NCBI GenBank assembly: GCA_002812745.2
Contig: NCSJ02000048.1
Location: 62,001-126,000, forward strand
DNA from: Scytalidium lignicola
Taxonomy: Eukaryota > Ascomycota > Leotiomycetes
DNA: 64,000 nucleotides
Reading direction: 5' to 3'
Position 1 is the first letter of the stretch. Every line of letters starts with the position of its first letter. Shown in pieces: positions 60,533 to 64,000 of this stretch. The notes under the pieces are model-generated. The model saw only the letters and a program-made list of their open reading frames with translations. It was not told the origin of the DNA and made no database searches. The translations under genes and the position numbers were made by a program.

Positions 60533-61655
60533 CTAATATGACTTCATCTTCTTCGCCGTATTCGCTCGGAAGGTATAATATTCACCTGCAGTCATAATAG
60601 GATACTTCATCGGATTCTCCTCAGACACGCAGGTTGGAATGGCCTCCAATACCTTCGTTCTATCAAACCCAAAGAAAAATGGAGCAGAGTACCTCTCAGC
60701 TCCACTCTTGTTAACAACACGATGCACGGTTGAGACGAAGAAGTCGTTCGTCTGTCGCATGAAGCAATCGGCAATATTCACCACAAAAGCTCCCTCAATT
60801 GGCCTCGCCTGGATCCAGTCTCCATCTTTGCTTAAGACTTGCAGACCACCGGAGTTGTCTTGGGTGACGATAGTGAAGCATTCGAAGTCAGTGTGGGCAC
60901 CAATACCATCCTGATCTTCTGGCGAGGCGACTTGATTCGGATAGTGGAGAATGCGCATACCAGCTTCTGGCCGTCTCGTATATTGATCGAAGGCATTTTC
61001 TTCTAGATGTAATGCTAGAGCAAAAGTACGTGCCAACTTACGGGCAAATGTGAGCATCTGAGTATGATGGTCAAAGAGAGTGTCTTTGAACCCTGGAGCT
61101 GCGGACTCGTCTGGCCAAATATTTTTAGACTTCTCATTTGGATCCGAAGCTTCAGGGTCATATTTAGGATCGTAGCCCCAATTAAATGCTTCACTGAGGT
61201 CTTTGTATGTTGTTAGCGATTGTTGTGTTGTGCTGTGCTGTGCTGTTGTGCTGAGACAGCAGATATTGCCAACCTTTCAACTTTCTATTGTTTCGAGCAT
61301 AGCTCTCACATGGATGATAGCCGAGAAATTCATTTGGAACCAAATCGGTATGCACTTTGACCTTCTCTTCCATTGGTAGATCGAAGAACTTCTTTGCTGC
61401 TTCGAAAGTAGCCTCTGTATACTTCGAGTCTATTCCATGGTTAATAACGTAGAAAAAGCCAATCTCATGCGCGGCTTTGCGGACTTCTTCGGCGACAGCT
61501 TTGCGATCATCTAAATTTGGACTATACATGCGAGAAATATCAATGATCGGAAGAGTCTCGATTTTGTTAGGAGTGTTAGATTTGAAATTAACTACCCTGC
61601 CATTTTGGAGGGTAATAATATTTGTCTTTGGCGCCTCTGCTATTGTGACACTCAT
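60533..61655 (-). CDS. 2-oxoglutarate/Fe(II)-dependent dioxygenase, isopenicillin-N-synthase-like (349 aa)
   Basis: Oxidoreductase of the DIOX_N/2OG-FeII_Oxy family, possibly for a secondary metabolite, hormone-like compound or nucleobase. Exons are 61274-61655 and 60533-61200; the 73-bp intron contains a TGTGC repeat. The N-terminal domain has LPIIDISRMYSPNLDDRKAV and EIGFFYVINHGID. Iron ligands are H230 and D232 in GIGAHTDFECFTIV and H287 in STVHRVVN; R297 in ERYSAPFFF binds 2-oxoglutarate. Length matches the family (320-360). The neighbour read in the opposite direction is an UNC93-like transporter, sharing a 559-bp promoter region. Substrate cannot be told from sequence. Confidence 0.93.
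61220..61255 (+). repeat. TGTGC/TGTTG microsatellite in the oxygenase intron
   Basis: Repeated TGTGC and TGTTG units fill half of the 73-bp intron of the dioxygenase gene. Confidence 0.7.
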
Positions 61656-62214
61656 GTTTATAATATTTAGTAGCTGTAATGATATTTGCGAACGAGGACC
61701 TTCTCTTGTATTTGGTAGAAATTTTCTTTACTTTCACTTAATAGCAATTTCAGAATATCAGCCATTACATCCTCTTCCAGTTATAGGAAAATCATACTAA
61801 ATGTAACCCCNTATCACCCCTGGCCGCTTATCACCGACGCCAACTCCCGCTTATCTTATATCAAACGATGCCCGGCCGCGGGGCGGAGGCCCTTTTAAAA
61901 CCCCTGAAACAGAAATATCATGCCCTCTCCAGACCGCAGATCTTCCTCATGGGTCAGCAGTCTCCCACTTTTGCTACCCACTTTCAAAGCTCTGTTTCTT
62001 ATCATTAAATACCATCGAATCATTTCAATCTACCATGCAATATCGATATGAATATTGTACTGTAGAAAAGAAATCGGAGATACGCGATATCTAATCTGAA
62101 TTGAAGTCACACTTCAATATATAACCGACTGCCACACGACATGTCAACTTTTTTTNAAAAATGAATATCTCTTTGTGAACCCTTTTTTAAAAAGGTATTG
62201 AATTAATTTCCAAA
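61656..62214. promoter_or_regulatory. Divergent promoter of oxygenase and transporter
   Basis: 559 bp between the two start codons. N symbols at 61811 (after C4) and 62156 (after T run). A CGGCCGCGGGGCG-type GC-rich patch near 61873-61886 stands out against AT-rich flanks. Confidence 0.5.
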
Positions 62215-63799
62215 ATGAAAGGGTTTGAAAATTTCCCTCAATTCCGCTACCGCAGCCCCTATTGGCAGAACTTCCTGTCGGGAATTACTATTGCCTTCAC
62301 AGCTGGTATCTATGTTGCCCTCAATCTTCTCGGGTATGTATTTTCAGGAGCTATTAATAGTATGAGTTTTATTCATACAGTACTAACTCACAATAGAGCT
62401 GGTGGAGGTCAACCAAACTCTGCCCAGGTATCCACTCGTCTCAATGCAACATTGAATTCTGTCTGGGTGTTGTCCTCCGCGATTGGATCAGTCGTCTTGC
62501 ATACAGTTGGTCCTGGAATTACCGCATTTGTGAGAAAATTGATATCATTATTCGAGCATACATCTTACTTTGCTACAGATAGGAGTTAGCGGGTATGTCG
62601 TTTACGTGGGTGGTCTTTGGTACCTCAGCAACACTGGAAAGGTTGCCTTCCCATACTTCTCCGCCATTTGTATTGGTTTATCAGCTGGTCTGGTCTTCGT
62701 TACCAATGGATACATCATGCTCTCCTATGCTGAAGAAATGGAGAAAGGCATGTACGTTACCACGGGTTTTGGCCTTCTCGCCGGTGGTGAAATTATCGGT
62801 GGAATCATTCCCCTTCTGCTTGCTAGGAACAACAACAGTGTTGGAGGTGTCCCTACAGCTGTTTACATTGTGTTCATCGTTATCATGGTCCTCACCGCTT
62901 TCGCTGGTCTTTTCATCCTTCCCCCTAACAAGATTAAGAGAGATGATGGTTCTGGTGTCGCTGCTGTCAAATATCGTGGACTCTGGGTCGAGCTGAAATC
63001 CAACCTCTCCGATCTTTGTGACAAACGGCTCCTCATGATGATCCCTTGCTTCCTCCCAGCCGAGTGCTATCTGGTATACCTCGGATCTACCAATGCGTTC
63101 CACAACAATCTTCGGACTCGGTGTCTCCTCTCATTTATGTCTGTCGTTCTTCAAATCCCATTTTCTCTACTGCTTCAATGGCTCCTTGACAATAAGAGAT
63201 GGAAGCGTAAGACCCGGGCACTTCTTGGTCTTACGTATGTCGGTGTTCCTTTAATGGCGTCGTGGATTTGGGAAATGATACGCACTCGCAATTATGATCG
63301 ACATAATCCTCCCGTGCCAATGGACTGGACCGACGATGGATTTGCTCCGATCTTCGTCTTGTTCATGATAAATTGGATCTCGTCCACCCTCTGGCAATAC
63401 ATTATTATGTACTTCCTAGGCACCCTGACCAACGACCCCATCAAAGGTTCGCATTACGCTGGTGGATTTAGAGCATGTCTTGCAGCAGGCGAGAGCGTTG
63501 TATTTGGTTTAGATAGTTTGGACCTTCCATTTATTAAAGAGGCGGGAATCATATTTACCTTCTACGCGACGGGTATTCTCATCTATGCCTATTTTGCGCT
63601 GTATGTGGTTGAGGAGACAAAGTACTTCCAGGAGGAGAATGTTGTTGTTCCTACTCACGTTTTAGAAGAGACTGGACATACTGTGGAGGGTACTGAAGTT
63701 ATTACTGATGGCAAGGAGAAGAGTGAAGCCGTTACTTCTGATATTAAGGAGAAGAGCTCGGGAGATGTCACACCTGACACGGTCACAGTGCAAGCCTGA
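62215..63799 (+). CDS. UNC93-like MFS transporter (DUF895 family, 490 aa)
   Basis: Exons are 62215-62333, 62397-62529 and 62579-63799. Predicted 11-12 transmembrane helices; the N-terminus YWQNFLSGITIAFTAGIYVA is TM1. The second exon holds AGGGQPNSAQVSTRLN and SVWVLSSAIGSVV, followed in exon 3 by AFPYFSAICIGLSAGLVFVT and a long central loop with ELKSNLSDLCDKRLLMMIP. The tail is a 70-residue acidic/Lys-rich cytosolic segment (EKSEAVTSDIKEKS). Fungal members are plasma or vacuolar membrane proteins of unknown substrate. The divergent dioxygenase may produce or use the carried compound, but that is only a positional guess. Confidence 0.9.
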
Positions 63800-64000
63800 G
63801 GGATAGAATTAGAGCGCGTGTATACCTTTGTAGGGCAACTACCATCTGATGTTCTCAGTATTTGTTATTGTAGAAAAAAGGCCAATTAATGCGATATAGA
63901 AATTAATAGAGGTAGGTTCCTAGATTCTAATCACTCGAGCTAGTGATATTCCTTCTGCAGCTGTTAATCAATTAGCTTGTTATTCTCCTCTGATTTATAT
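63800..64000. other. 3' flank of the transporter gene
   Basis: No feature recognised before the window ends. Confidence 0.5.

Noticed and set aside
1..64000. CRISPR arrays, rRNA genes, complete transposons, viral sequences
   Set aside because: Nothing with the required repeats, conserved rRNA cores, terminal repeats or enzyme motifs was seen.

Overview
The window is nuclear DNA of a filamentous ascomycete (Pezizomycotina). Genes are split by short introns (42-111 bp) with GTAAGT/GTGAGT-type donors, CTAAC/CTAAT-type branch points and CAG/TAG acceptors. The gene set (vigilin, Ste20 kinase, GNA1, cytochrome b2-like dehydrogenase, DUF7580, AcuF-type C2H2 and F-box families) fits a mould genome. 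A Leotiomycete (Helotiales) is my best guess, from protein style only. Single N symbols, nearly all at the end of homopolymers, suggest a draft assembly with uncertain run lengths.

Layout. 1-3.5 kb: gene-poor DNA with two coding relics. 3.5-12.8 kb: two housekeeping genes read away from each other, a 1,324-residue KH protein (Scp160/vigilin, -) and a p21-activated kinase (Ste20, +). 13.5-19.0 kb: an inositol block, made of an inositol-transporter-like gene lacking its 5' third (+), an inositol 2-dehydrogenase-like oxidoreductase (-) and a myo-inositol oxygenase (-), followed by 2.5 kb of AT-rich DNA. 21.5-43.6 kb: ordinary genes, namely a DUF3844 membrane protein, a membrane protein of unknown function, cytosolic methylene-THF dehydrogenase, a cytochrome b2-type lactate dehydrogenase, a paraoxonase-like protein, two large proteins I do not recognise, GNA1 and a DAG-lipase-like class 3 lipase.

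43.6-56.6 kb is an accessory block: three broken F-box-family genes, then a divergent pair (AcuF-type C2H2 protein and DUF7580 protein) separated by 219 bp. Both members of the pair, and one F-box gene, carry TGG-to-TAG nonsense codons, the change expected from CpA-to-TpA mutation (repeat-induced point mutation, RIP). From 57.2 kb to the end ordinary genes return: a CUE plus VWA protein, a 2-oxoglutarate/Fe(II) oxygenase and an UNC93-like transporter.

The strongest functional link is the inositol block (uptake plus two first catabolic steps). The most unusual structure is the inactivated accessory block. Splice junctions were worked out by hand from donor/acceptor sequence and reading frame; all multi-exon totals close in frame unless noted.
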